Source: Prosapia bicincta (taxonomy: Eukaryota > Arthropoda > Insecta > Hemiptera > Cercopidae). Taken from it: a stretch of DNA of 64,000 bases. Within the stretch, counting starts at the first letter, position 1. Each line of letters starts with the position of its first letter. The DNA is taken from contig JBAIZL010000425.1 of the NCBI GenBank assembly GCA_036971475.1, forward strand, positions 1,654,501-1,718,500. Direction: 5' to 3'. This document shows positions 45,556-57,962 of this stretch, piece after piece. A model generated the notes under the pieces. It saw only the letters and a list, made by a program, of their open reading frames with translations, ran no database searches and was not told where the DNA came from. A program made the position numbers and the translations under genes.

Positions 45556-46869
45556 CATAACAAACGTATTTAACCGTTACACTTCAATTGTATGACAAAT
45601 AACATTCTAAATTGTTTTAAGAAAAAAAAATTATTGTTCCTCAGATCGTGGAAATTTGTGTAGAATATGTCTTTTCATTTGCAGAGCCTGTGACCTGACA
45701 TAAACCTACCCAACCTAGGTTAGGAGAGTTTTCTCATCTCTACCCGGTTACCCAAAGTACTATCGCGCTTTATACGCTTGCTCTTTAAATTCTATGCAAA
45801 CGTATGCATTAGTATAGAGGGCTTTCAAATACAGAAGTCGAGATTAATGCGGGTAACCTGAAGGTATCTGTTGATTAGGTTTTTTTCTACTTGCTCCATA
45901 CGTCAAGTAACGTAGTCATTCTACGCCCTACGGTCATACATTACGGTATTTTGTATATTTTTACCGAGTATATCAAGTTTATATCATGCCAACTTCATAA
46001 TATCATTGGTACGGACATTTTCTGTATCTTTGTTTAACAATTTTACGTAACTTTTATTAAAAGTGCGTAACTAGAAAGAAACTGTCACTAATTAAATGTT
46101 TTTTACCGGTTTCAAGAAAGGTTCCCAGTTTTAGTTTTCATTTTTAACGTTTAAGTTTATTTGTTCATATTTCAATGCTATTTAATTCCTTTATTATATC
46201 ACACACTCCTTACTTATGTCTCGTTCAAATTCCAATCGTTTATTTCTTTTTATTCATCCACTCAAGTTCAAATAATTTTTTTTAACTTGTAGTAGATGAC
46301 TTTTGATGTTATTAATGTTTTATTATATAATAATTCAATAACTAAATTTATTAGGTATTTAGTTTTAGTTTTGTATTGCAGACAAATATTTCATAAAAGG
46401 GGCAAGGTATGCAATATAGTTACTTCTTCCTTTTTCCTAGAGCAGCTGTTTTAAAGCATATTCTGTTCCTCTATTTATATCATTTGTATGTAACTATTTA
46501 ACAAAAAAACAACTAAAATAAGTAGGAGTTGACTAAAAGGTTTTTGTTTACATTAATTTTTTTTTCATGAGATTACTAAGGCATTCATTTATGTTGTACC
46601 TACAAAATTATTCTTTCAAACATTCAATGCATTTCTTATATATAATTAATTTATAAAACGATAGTTTGAGGACAAAAACTATTACAAGATCCCAGAAATG
46701 ACACGTATCAACAGTTATATTGCTTTATAATCAACGGCATAATCATAGCCTGTATTTCAGAAAATTAACATTTGAAATGAAAAACGTTTTAATAGACAGT
46801 TCTTGGACTGAGGCACCATACAACGATGGTATTTACAAAGTTACTATGGAATTTGTAATGAGAAAGTTC

Positions 46870-47095
46870 TATTCAAGTTTGGACTGTATTTTACATTGAT
46901 TTGTAATTGCATATCACGTGACATTTGTAATGAATATTTGAGCAACGATTTCGCCGGGCAGACTGCTGCGAGTGTAACTGTACGACTTGATTATATGTTC
47001 ATTATTTAAGTCCGCTGCTTGCTCAGTTTAGCTGTCATATCCGTGGTTTGCTAAATATCACACCACAGAAGCAGCATCATGGTAACTTCAAATAG
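46870..47095 (+). repeat. Dispersed ~230-bp repeat, copy c
   Basis: Segmental-duplication counterpart of 2385-2610, also matching 13965-14215 (GACTGCTGCGAGTGTAACTG, GTCCGCTGCTTGCTCAG). Confidence 0.75.
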
Positions 47096-49425
47096 AATAA
47101 CTGTACATGATATTGTATACAATATAACATATTGTCTTATAAATATTATATTCTCACTAGCAAAATAAACTCTAAATTTCATAACTATTTTATTGTTTGT
47201 TTGGCGTGTTTATTAGGAATGAATTAATCATTAGTGTTCAATATTTCTATTATAGAGACTATTTTGACCAATAGATATCCTTGCACTCTCTTTAAATAAA
47301 TAAAACAACAATAAAGCTGTATAAATTTTAATTTTCATTTTAATTATAATTTTAATAACAATTTTATTCTAATCCTCTGCTTTATATTTATGCAATTTTT
47401 AAGGGCTGAACACTACAACCCTCCTGTGTTGTATTGTATGATTTGTATTTTACAGAGGACCTTGAGATTAAATCATACAAAATTTCTGATAGCGGTAAGA
47501 ACACAACTGATGCCTCATAGGCTTACAAACACAATAAATGTTAAAATATGAAAGCGCACAAACCTAAACCATGAAATGCCCCACTCACTATTACCCTCAA
47601 GATTGTGATGACGAGGAGTTGTGGGTTCATCCAGTTGGCGCTATACACATTACCTCACTACAAGAGAAAGAGTGTACATTTAAATCAAACTAGCCAATGC
47701 AATGTACTATTACATGGACAAATAATATGTAAATAAATTCACTGTACATTGTGTTCTCGTTTGTAATAATGCAGATATATAATTAAAGTCGTGGGTGAAT
47801 TGTCTTTAGTAGGAAAAGAATGATTACTAATCTAAGCATCATGTAGTCGCATCTAAGCTTTGTAGCAGGTAGAAAGCATCTAAGCTTTGTAGCTAACATC
47901 AAAGAGTTTGTAGTTGCTTTTCCAGTTTATAGCCTGTGAACAATAATTTTAAGGATATATTTTCAAAATAGTATAATAATAATTAGTGGTTGACGATCCG
48001 TGCCGCTCACATTTGCTACCTTAAGTACTTTATGACTAAAGTAAGACAGCTCTGCTCGAGGTAACTAGGAAAAGAAGAAATTATTATTAGAATGTAAGTA
48101 ATTAATAATTAATTATACTTATTAATATAAAATAAAGAAAGTATTGATATATATTTATTGTCTCCATTATTAATATGATTTCTGTTGTGAAAATATTAAT
48201 TTCGTTTTAATGATTTCGGCATTTATGTTTTTAAAAGGTAAATTTTGTAACAAAATTAAAATTTTAAGATTTCAATCTTGTAAAAACAATAAAAAAACAT
48301 TGATTGGGGTATTTATTTTTTCAATGAACTTTTCCTGTAATTTCTGTTATAAGAAACTATTGGCATACATTTCAGATTTATATTTGTGTAAATTTCCCTA
48401 GATTTGATTAAATAAATTCGATTTTTAATATGGAAATTATAATATGATTTATTATCAATTCTATAACGATAATAATACCATTTGTTTGTAGGTAAATATA
48501 GGATGAAAAATGTGTATTTAGGGTTGCGAAAACACATGTTTTTCTACCAGTACTACAATAGTTAGGTTGATGTAATTTAACAAATACATTTAACAAACTA
48601 ATTTTCTACCATGTGAATATTTTTGTAACAGATTAAAATGGAGAAATCTATAAAACATATGATAAAAATAGTTGACATTTCAAAGCTTAGGGTGATCAAA
48701 TTAAGGGTTAATATAGGAGAAATAGATGTGGTAATTTCTATTCTACCTAATTTCTGTTACGCCCTTGGAAGCTTATGTTCTATCGTTCTGTATCCAAAAT
48801 TTCCTCAATTTGTAATCTTAACTTTCTTAATTTTACACGTAAAAATATTGTATTTTACCATTGTTGTACGTAACACAACACAGTGCTGTCTAAGGTTTCT
48901 CCCAGAAGATCTTATTTCATCCCGTCTATAGTTTAAGCGAATTAAGGAATAAAGTTCACCGTAGAAGGACGACAGAATGAAAACGCCGCGCCGTGTTACT
49001 GAAAGTATAAAGCGCCAAAGCGGCTAAGTTCGCCAACAATAGCTGAACTGTTTCTGCCCCAAGGCGGTACTAATTAATCCAGCCGGTTACACCAGTCAAT
49101 GTATTACAACCATCGGACCGATTCACAGATAGCTGCAGCTGTAACTTTGGCGTTATGGGTCTAATTTTATAAGCTGGCACTTGGCTCTTACGTAGAAATT
49201 GTTTATTCGTCATCTAGAAAACATCAGGCTCGGTCTTATCCTTTATCGGGGCCATAAACCGGGATCTACTCGTTTCAACCCTTAGACAATCCTATTAGTA
49301 CGCTTTCGTGATCACCCTATTCACATTTGTTGTTATTTACTCTATACATTAAAAACTATTATCATTTAACAAAATAAAAAGTCAACCCTATGAGCCAGGA
49401 GACGTTCAAAGGTACAACTTGATTC

Positions 49426-49428
49426 TTG

Positions 49429-49488
<60 letters not shown>

Positions 49489-49750
49489 CAATATGTATTC
49501 TTGTGTATTATTAAAGAACTAAGTCAAAATACAAGTACAAGAATTATAATTAAATTTACAATTCAAAGCTTTTCGTTGGCTAATAGTACCAAAATCAAAA
49601 AAAGATGATGGAATATTAAAAAAAGATGATGATGGCTCTGTTTTTTATTACGTTTTTTAATATTCCTGATGATGTTGGTACTGTTAGCCAACGAAAAGCT
49701 TTGAATTGTAAATTCAATTATAATTCTTGTATTTGTATTTTGACTTAGTT

Positions 49751-49825
<75 letters not shown>
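49426..49825. mobile_element. TA-bounded foldback (MITE-like) insertion
   Basis: Arms 49512-49624 and 49653-49754 are reverse complements over about 100 bp at roughly 95% identity (left GAACTAAGTCAAAATACAAG and TTTTCGTTGGCTAA; right with their complements), around a loop of about 28 bp. They are enclosed by (TA)n arrays at 49431-49486 and 49754-49825. The left array is itself the centre of a palindrome, TTGCG...CGCAA. The partner copy near 6240-6290 has only a short A+T-rich stretch, so the structure arose after the segmental duplication. A TA-targeting MITE fits, as does array-driven palindromic duplication. Confidence 0.8.
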
Positions 49826-49826
<1 letters not shown>

Positions 49827-50059
49827 CTTTATACTCTGATAGCCTAAATTTTAGGTTATGAATACTAAGTTAATTGTGGTTTTTTAACATACTTTAAAAT
49901 TACAAGTTATGAAGCTTAGGCCTAGTCTACCTACTTTCTTCCTCTTCGTTCTATCTTAGATTATTTCTTTTATTTATTTAAAATGTTTATAAATTTGGGA
50001 ACTTTGCCTAAGTGCCTTTTCTCCCTACTTACAAAACTTTTGCACCTGTCAATTTGGCC

Positions 50060-51560
50060 ATTGCCGGATAAACATTAGGACAGATACATTTGTATACCCA
50101 TAAGGTGGTTAAATAAACGATAGATGGGAGCCTAAGAATGTATCTTGAAAAGCTTGGCAGCATAAGTAAATGCCAATCCTGCTTCCGAAAGAAAAGGTCA
50201 ACTATAGACCAAATTGTGAAATTTACTCAACAGGTTAAAGACGGATTCGATGTAAAATAATCTACCATAGCGGTCTTCATTGACTTCAGAACAGTCTACG
50301 ATATGGTATGACGGACCCTATTGATGCATAAACTGAGGCACCATGATGTATCCGGAAAAATGCTGGGATGGATTAAACATTTCCTATCCCAGACATGCAT
50401 CCAAGTGGAATTCCGTTGGGTTGTCTCAGCATAACAACTCAAGGTAGTTTGATGAGGTGATTGCTGTGTAATTTAATGGCCAGCAACCTCCAGAGCACCA
50501 TTTAAGCCACCTCTCGAGTTTCTTACCTTTTCTAGACCGACAATGTTGTCATGTGGGCTACGAGCGAGAAGTAATATAAAAGGACTTGAAGAAGTAATGA
50601 ATACGGGGCATTGGACAATGTAAAAAATAAATGACAATCAAACTCAATCACTTTGACCACAGAAAAACCATCCTTCCAGCTTTTCACCCTGTCTAATCGG
50701 CACCACGGTATTAGCCTAAATTACTGCGGCCCTAGACTTGGCAGAACTTTGACAACACAATATCTAGGAGTCATAGGTTATTCAAAATTACCATGGCATC
50801 ATCAAATTGAAGGAACAAACAATAATGCATGAAAAACTAGTAATTTGTTTAAAATACTGCTATCAAATCAGTAGGCACGCCAGATGTTCTCATAACATTA
50901 TTTAAAACCCATGTGAGACCCTCGATGGATTATGCCAGTGAAGTCTCAGCATTGTCTAACACAATAAATCTCTCAAATCCGATGCCAAATAACTGCGCAC
51001 CATCACAAGAGCAACTCTCTCAACCCCTGTAAAAGACATGCAACTTCAAACAGGCATTGAACCCTTAGAATCTCATAGAAGTAAATTGCAGCCCAAATTT
51101 TGGGAAAGACCAAGGAGAGTAGACCACAGCCTCTGGAAGAACTATAGATCATCCGGTCCACGACTGAAAACTCATACAACACCAACCACTACATCAAAGA
51201 AAAAGGCTTCGTGAGAAGTGTAACGTCGCCCCTTGCACAGTAGATCTACTTAATCTTTCTGACGATGTCCTCAAGCTACCCATAAGGCACCTTACATTAC
51301 AGGACTTCCGTGGCATCAAAGTAAGTTGCCACTTTACGGAACTGAAGCAAGCCTAATTAAAAACCTTGAGTAAGCAATACCCAAGTCAAGACGGAAAAAA
51401 ACATTCTCATGTCTCTACTGGTAAGCCAGGAGCCAAATGATCGAGAGGCCAAATGCTTTCGTTGGCTAAAAAAATAATAAGGTGGTTACATTCAAGTACA
51501 AATTTGGAGGATACATTGAGGGGGATAAATTCCTATATACATTAAACTTAATACATCCGT
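50060..51560 (+). pseudogene. Fossil LINE RT/RNase H remnant (partner 6530-7250)
   Basis: More complete than its partner. Stop-ridden frames follow the intact LINE at 19368: a TIDQIVKFTQQVK-like stretch near 50205-50240, AVFIDFRT near 50270, FLSQTCIQV near 50385, a THVRPSMDYASE segment near 50905-50945 matching YVRPILEYGAE, then TNHYIKEKGF and an RNase H start-like segment near 51390. The RNase H end kept by the partner is missing. The closest relative in the window is the LINE at 19259-23085. Confidence 0.8.
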
Positions 51561-51599
51561 ATACGCATTAAGTGAGATAAATTTATACACACATCATGT

Positions 51600-52767
51600 G
51601 TGATATCATAAATAGGTGTGCAACATTTACGCTTCTTTTAGGACAGGAACAGAATGGATATTCGGAATAAGGCATCTAAAAGGAGAGGTGGCGGTACTGA
51701 AAACTGAAGAAACCTAAATTAGCGCATGGCCACTGTAGCTTACATATAATAGATCTGCTCTCGACGCGGGGTGAAGATTGGCACTACACAAAAGTAACAC
51801 AACCATGTTATACAGTTTTGGAATTAGCAATAACATTTTACTCAGTGGAAATTTAATTAGAATTATTATTATTTTTTTTTACTTCATCGTATTCTCTAAT
51901 ATGTTTGGTTTAGTTTAATTTAGTCCGATATTATGTTTTCAATTGAAAAATTTATTTCAAATTTTATTTGCTACTTGCCTTTCAGATAGTATCCGCCTCC
52001 TGTTTCAAAATATCTTTGAAGTTTCTTCCATTCATGATAAATACGAATGTGCCTTTCATGTCTTTGTAAGGGTTCAAAACCTGTTTATAGATGCTAATTT
52101 CAAGTCCAGAATTTTCTAAACTATTTATTTGAAATCAAATTCAGTAAAATATTTATCTTTCAACCATAGAATCTATACTTGTAGAATACTTGTAGATTAC
52201 TAACAGTAATCTTCGCCAAGATACCACATATTTGAGTACTCTTACTTACATTACCTAGTAATAACTTTTTGTTCTAAGTGTGGAAAGCCAGAGAATCCTT
52301 TCTGGAAGTATTCTAACGTAAGTTGGAGACATGGTTGAAGCTCATCCCAGAGAGGGCCATGGGACGTTATTTCCCATGATTTAATTGATTGAAAAAACAT
52401 ATATTTCTTTATTTGTAGCCATCATTATCAATGTTTCTATCCCAGTTTCTAATACCGTGTTCTTAAATTCAAAACTAGTTACTTTGTGATTTAAAGTCTT
52501 TAAACAAACAATATTTGTACCTCTAATACTACATTTGATTAAACAAATTTTAAGATTAAAATTGAAACTTTTCCTTACTAATTTTCAATTGGAAAGGAGA
52601 ATTTAAGAATTTTATTTTTTTTCTGCAGTAAACTATTTCCTCTTAGCAAACGACCGTTTGTGCCAAACAATTTCGATAAAATCGTTATTACAAGATTCGC
52701 CATTGCTTAACCAAACAAAGGTTGAGTAACAAATAAAAGACGTACACAAACGCGTTCCAAAGACAAA
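51600..52767. other. Spacer, nothing recognised
   Basis: About 1.2 kb of mixed composition. The first 200 bp are somewhat G+C-richer and may continue the fossil LINE, but no frame aligns convincingly. Confidence 0.5.
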
Positions 52768-52849
52768 GTCATCATAATTGCGTATTGATACTACAAACTT
52801 AGTCGTAAGTTGGAGTTTGTAGTATCAATACTCACTGATGATGATGACG
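52768..52849. ncRNA. Strong hairpin, pre-miRNA-like
   Basis: A perfect 17-bp stem (TATTGATACTACAAACT at 52783-52799 with its complement at 52814-52830) closes a 14-nt loop. An outer GTCATCAT/ATGATGAC stem extends it across a small internal loop. The total of about 82 nt and the imperfect outer stem suit a miRNA precursor on either strand. I know no matching miRNA, and a tiny inverted-repeat transposon relic would look the same. Confidence 0.35.
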
Positions 52850-54386
52850 TTATCACAGGCTAAACTCAAAGAATCGTTGGTATAAATGATACGTAAGTAA
52901 GGATAATTGCTAACGATGTCTGCAGTGAAATGAAAAATATAACAGCTCGCTCGGTTTACAAAATTTATAACTACGTCATATGTTATGTGATATTTTCCCT
53001 TGTACTTAACGCTATTTATTATTTCATTGTTCGCAGGCTGTGTAATCGTTCCGCCTTTACTCAGTTGCATCCAAGCGTGTGCGTGCGCGCTCATTGCTGC
53101 GACGTTAAACTTAGAAGCAACCCGCCTGAAGCTGATATAATTACAACAATGCAATAACCTAACCTCTTAGAGATGGCCTATAGCAAGGCAGAGCAATAAC
53201 AGCGTAATTTCGGTTTTTCCTCCGTCACAGATTTAATTAAAATTCCGCTCGGCTTTTAACGTCCCGCGACCCGATGCAACCTCCACTTTGGATAATAAAC
53301 GGCGCATTCACACGTCAAGCATTTTTACCGCAAAAAGGCGTTAAATCCTGCGATTCTATTATCCAAACCAAATTGAAAAATGTTTAAACGCTTAGTGGTT
53401 TAATAAACACTTGTATCACGTCCAGTTGAAGAAACAAAGTCACTGAGTGCCAAACATTGATTTTGATTCAACTGCTAATTTATAAAAACACATTTATTCA
53501 TAACGAAATAAAAATATATTTATAATAATATTAGTTTAATTGATAGGTTAGATATCCAAAGACAAATCTTTTTGGATATTTTTTTTGTTTTTTGTTTTTG
53601 TGAACAATTTCTGAAAATAAATCTTAACTCTCATGGGAAGGTTATACATGGGAATTACAATTTTCTTGTTAAACTCTTATGGCGTTATAAATACAGAACC
53701 ACATAGACAAGTTTTGTATATATAACAAAAATGTTTTAAAGTTAATTCTCATTTAAGTCAACAAAGAAATATTTCAATTTTACTTTGTAATAAATAATTG
53801 CTATTACTATCAATAAAACAACATAACCTATGGGTTGTGCTAAATAGTTGTTCTGCAACCTAGCCTATAACATAAAATAATCTGTTTTATGAAATCCTAT
53901 GTTAAAAGTTATTTTAAGACAAATGGTAGGAAATAACTACAAAAAACTTTTTCTCGTGTATAAAACTAAAATTCATTCAATAAATTTACGTATTGAATTA
54001 ATATTTGGAAAATCTCTATTATCGACGTCACCCACTACAAGAAAAAAATTTATTCAAACCTAAGTGGATGAATAAAAATTGTATTACCTATTGAAAATTG
54101 AAACTATATTATAACATGAACATATAGACATATGTACATAACAAATAAACATATAAACATATAGTATACATCTGGTATATATGAGGCAAATAGTATAAAT
54201 TTAGTTAGTATTCAAAATAATAATATACAGTAGAAATATTAAGAAAGGAGTTACCGAGATAGCGTACTAAAGGACCAACGAAGAGGATTTAGCCATTGTT
54301 ACATTTTGGTTGGAGTCATAAATCATTCGTTTAAGTACATATAGTGAAAGTGATAAGTGAATACTAGAAAACAGTGTTGCAAAGCT

Positions 54387-54389
<3 letters not shown>
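52850..54389. other. 1.5-kb spacer, nothing firmly recognised
   Basis: The part at 53000-53350 is less A+T-rich (CCCGCGACCCGATGCAACC near 53262), possibly a host regulatory segment or old repeat. About 53800-53930 resembles 30990-31130. No protein-like frame. Confidence 0.5.

Positions 54390-54477
<88 letters not shown>
54390..54477 (+). repeat. Compound (CA)n(TA)n microsatellite
   Basis: About 28 bp of CA followed by about 58 bp of TA. It is framed by CTACATA on the left and TATGTAG on the right, and preceded by AGAAAACAGTGTTGCA, shared with 13605-13625. Confidence 0.97.
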
Positions 54478-54479
<2 letters not shown>

Positions 54480-55805
54480 GGGATAGTGTGAACGGTAGAG
54501 TTATCCGCATACAGGGTAAATGTTTTAAGCAAAAATTAAATTTTAGAAGAGTTTGGAGATAGACGAATGCAAACAAAACACAAGAATTAAAAGAAGATAT
54601 GAAACTGCATATACAGTCAACAAATAATATATTTAGAGAAATACTTTGATTCAATCGAACCAACGCCCTCTGTCAGCATGATGATGAGGGGATGATCTTC
54701 ATATGGGTTATTTACTTGGCGATTTCTTGAGGTAACAACACAGTATGCAACTCTTAAGATAATTTCAAGAGATCCACGAGTACAATATATGTACAGTTGT
54801 GCTTGTCCTCTTAATCACACATTTTTCTAAAATATTTTATCTTTTTGGTCGGTTTTGAATTATAGCTTGGTTTTAAACACAAAGATTTTATTTTAGAAGT
54901 AAACATTTCAATAGCGATGTTGAAACTGGCTACTTTGAAAGTAGTTATTCTAAACGTACTAATCTGAGTGAACTTTACACTTAATTCTCTTAAAAAACGA
55001 AATTAATGTACTTCTAAAACACATAGCTCCCAAAAGAACCGCTTCCCGACTCCTCGTAAAACGGTTTTGTTGCGAAAACAAATGTGTGAAATAAAACACG
55101 AGTCTAGCATTCTAAGCACAAGTTAAACATGAATGATTTATTACGTTGGCTTAAAGCAGAGCCAGAATGTAACATCAGAGATAAGTGTTCTCTGTGGGCT
55201 CGAGTCTGTGGAATGCATAAGTCTCATTGTTTTACATTTGTCATCCCAGTTTTAAAATTTTAATCCACACTCTTGTTTCTCTTTAAAACAATAAACATTT
55301 CCAATCTCGTATTTTTTTATTTTTCTTTAATTTTAGTTTTTATTTTGTTTTAGGTAATGCCTTTCGTTCTTTGCTTTGTTTTTAGAAGCGGAAAAAAGGC
55401 TTTTCAACATAACGCATATAATAACAGGAAAATATATGCTATTGTCTGTGATATCCATTAAAAATTTCATTTACAAATAAAACGAATTTTCATAATTTAG
55501 TTAGTTAAGTAGTTGATCGATCATCATTTATAAAAGTCTAAATCAAGCTTATTTTCATTTTAGGTAATGTTTTTAAAATACGAGATTTAGATTATATTTA
55601 TCCTAAATTTGATGCGAATTTTAAAAATAACACCCCTTAATTAACCACCTAGTAATATCAAATGTGTTATATTTGAGTGTGTTTTAAGTTTTCATGTGGA
55701 AATTTGTATGATATTAATTGTACAGTAATTTGAACAGGTAACAGGAGTGGAATCGTTCAGGCCATAAAACTAGCGATTTCATTAAATCTAAATCTAATCG
55801 ATGTA
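54478..55805. other. 1.3-kb spacer, nothing recognised
   Basis: A+T-rich sequence without a coding signal or repeat I can name. The pogo-like element begins at its right edge. Confidence 0.5.
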
Positions 55806-57378
55806 GGAGAAGGCTGGGCAAAGTGGCCACTCTAAAGAAGAACTGTTTCTGTATAAAAAATAATTAAATTCAGGTTTATCTGTCGTAATATTAAATTCAA
55901 TATGTTGCCTTCAAGAAACAATAATTTAATGGCCATATCTTATTACGTTTGAGATGTATTACTGATATTCCTTGCATCTACAAAGTCTAAAAACAATAAT
56001 AACTTTAAAATATTATATTAAGCAACAATATTTAATTTTAACTGTTTTATACATTGTTTGAGCAAAACCAGAAGTTGAACATTCATTTTTAATTTATAAG
56101 CACATATACTAAAGCTACTTATGATATTTTGTCTTAGCTTGTGGGCCTCATTTGTTACAAATATCACAAAGTCATTATCCTGTATTTCCCACCAGCGCAT
56201 CGTCATGTGCCCAATGTAAACAGCTTGAGCAACGTATCCAACCTTCAGTGCCTTTTGACTTAAAGAAACAATCACCATAAACATTACAATCGAAATCACT
56301 GTCTTCGGAGTTTTTGAACAAGATCCTAGTTGCATAGTTCAATTTTTTCTTTCCTTCTCTTATATTTTCATCACTCTTTACAATTTTGTTGGCTCTTTAA
56401 ATTTGTTCTCAATTACTTTCCTTTTCTTCATTTTCTATTTTCACAGTCATTACGCCTATCTTGTAAGACCTTGATATTAAAACTGCTGTCGTCACATTTT
56501 TTCGTTTATTTGGACGTTTGCTGATACAGCGTTTGGAACTGGTATTATGTTTCTAGGACTTACTGTAAATCAACTGGCTTCCGGGTTGTTTCATTATTTA
56601 GGTAGCACTACAAATGAAGTCTTTGGTTCTCCTGACCCAACGAGCGGAGATTTGGTTGAAGATGGAGCCCGAATATCTACTGGTCTCACAGCAAGAGACT
56701 GTGTAACCTTTGGAATAGCTGATCTGCGACTTTTATGATGATGCAGAGAAAAATCATGAGCTGAGCTGTAAGCTATTGAAGGAAATCGCAGCAGCAGATG
56801 TGCTTCACTCGTGCCCAATAAAACGGGATTTTTTATTGTCAATGCTACTGTAAAATCCAGTTTACTGAAGACATTCCTATTAATCGGGACGATCCCACAC
56901 TTTTAAAACCGTCTAACGTCAGTAGTAGGAACTGCTACATTTAAGAAGGCTTTACTAAAAAGACAAGACACCAGTTATTGGGTTACTTGTCTGTCGGGCA
57001 ATGTGGCCATAAAGAGCGGCCATGCGTGGCCACTTTGCCCTCTTTGACGCCATTACATAAACTGGATTGTGGAGGCCAAACTAGTAAAATCAAGTCTAAT
57101 TAAAAGATATCAATTTGTAAGTGAAGATATTGTATGTGACTTCATTAATTATGAAAATATGATATAATAATAACTGTATCAAGTATTTTTAAGCACGTAC
57201 GTAAGACCAGCAGGGGCTAAAACACACAAAAAACTTAATAACTTTTTCCAACTAAACTCGATCTGCACAATATGATTCTAGAACTGCACTGTCATATGAA
57301 ATAGTTGGCATCTTTCGGGTAGTGCCCAGCACTGTACAGCAGAAAAATACCCGATGGTCACTTTGCCCACCTTTACCC
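55806..57378 (-). mobile_element. pogo/Tigger-like DNA transposon, decayed (1.57 kb)
   Basis: Inverted ends sit between TA dinucleotides (55804-55805 and 57379-57380). The left end reads GGAGAAGGCTGGGCAAAGTG and the right end, inward, GGGTAAAGGTGGGCAAAGTG, about 20 matches in 25 with one gap. A third copy of the GGCAAAGTGGCC core lies inside at 57028-57041. Transposase remnants read on the minus strand. TA duplication is usual for the Tc1/mariner/pogo superfamily. At 1.57 kb it lacks much of a full transposase. Confidence 0.8.
56145..56340 (-). pseudogene. Transposase C-terminal zinc finger remnant
   Basis: On the minus strand a frame reads GWIRCSSCLHWAHDDA followed, after two stops, by LCDICNK. 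This is the C-x2-C...W-x-H...C-x2-C pattern (PHD-like) found at the C-terminus of many arthropod pogo/jerky-type transposases. A proline/serine-rich linker-like frame lies upstream on the same strand (56594-56842). The catalytic DDE region cannot be recognised, so it is deleted or beyond recognition. Confidence 0.6.
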
Positions 57379-57833
57379 TACTCTTCAAAACAAATTTACT
57401 TGAATCTTATATTAATTTCAAGTCGCTTTTCACTAAAAATAAATAAATTGACCACGCCTAGTTTACGTTTCTACTCCATTTCCAAATCTCTTTCATTTTT
57501 ATGCTTTAGTCATTGCATTTCGAAGATGTGTTTCTATCCTTATACACTCAGTCGTATAATAGACAACATGGATTCAATTTATGGACGAGAAGAGTTTTAA
57601 CGAGCGGTCGCATCATTTCCGCAAATTGAACCACTTGCTGTAGAAGTTTGCGTCAGTTATACTAGTCTTGCAACAATATACTAAATAAAGTTGTTTATTC
57701 TCCGAAAACCTTCTGCCAAGTTGTACATCATGGGCTCAGAAGCAGACTCAATTCAGTATACATTTTTAATTTCAAACAAACATTCCGGAATTTGTTGCTG
57801 TTCATGACGCGCTGGTTGTTAATTACTTATTAC

Positions 57834-57962
57834 ACTTTTGCTATTACTTGCGACCAGACTTTTTGTTAACTCAAGGTTGTTAAATTGTTACCTTACACTT
57901 GGAAGAAACGCAATTCAACAACCTTTAGTTAACAAAAGGTCTGGTCGCAAGTAATACAAAAG
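57834..57962. repeat. Compact hairpin (54-bp arms, 23-nt loop)
   Basis: Left arm 57834-57887 and right arm 57911-57962 pair with only a few mismatches (TTACTTGCGACCAGAC against GTCTGGTCGCAAGTAA, AAGGTTGTT against AACAACCTT). ACATTCCGGA occurs directly repeated just outside (57779 and 57966). This could be a small MITE or a small-RNA precursor. Confidence 0.85.

Larger units (their letters stand above)
43458..51600 (+). repeat. Segmental duplication, copy 2 (partner 8-7260)
   Basis: Aligns colinearly with the left end of the window (landmarks given at 8-7260). Specific to this copy: extra copies of the ~290-bp repeat (44238-44940), about 470 bp near 45600-46070 and the foldback at 49426-49825. 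It lacks the LINE insertion and so keeps the empty site at 48814-48825. Confidence 0.9.
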
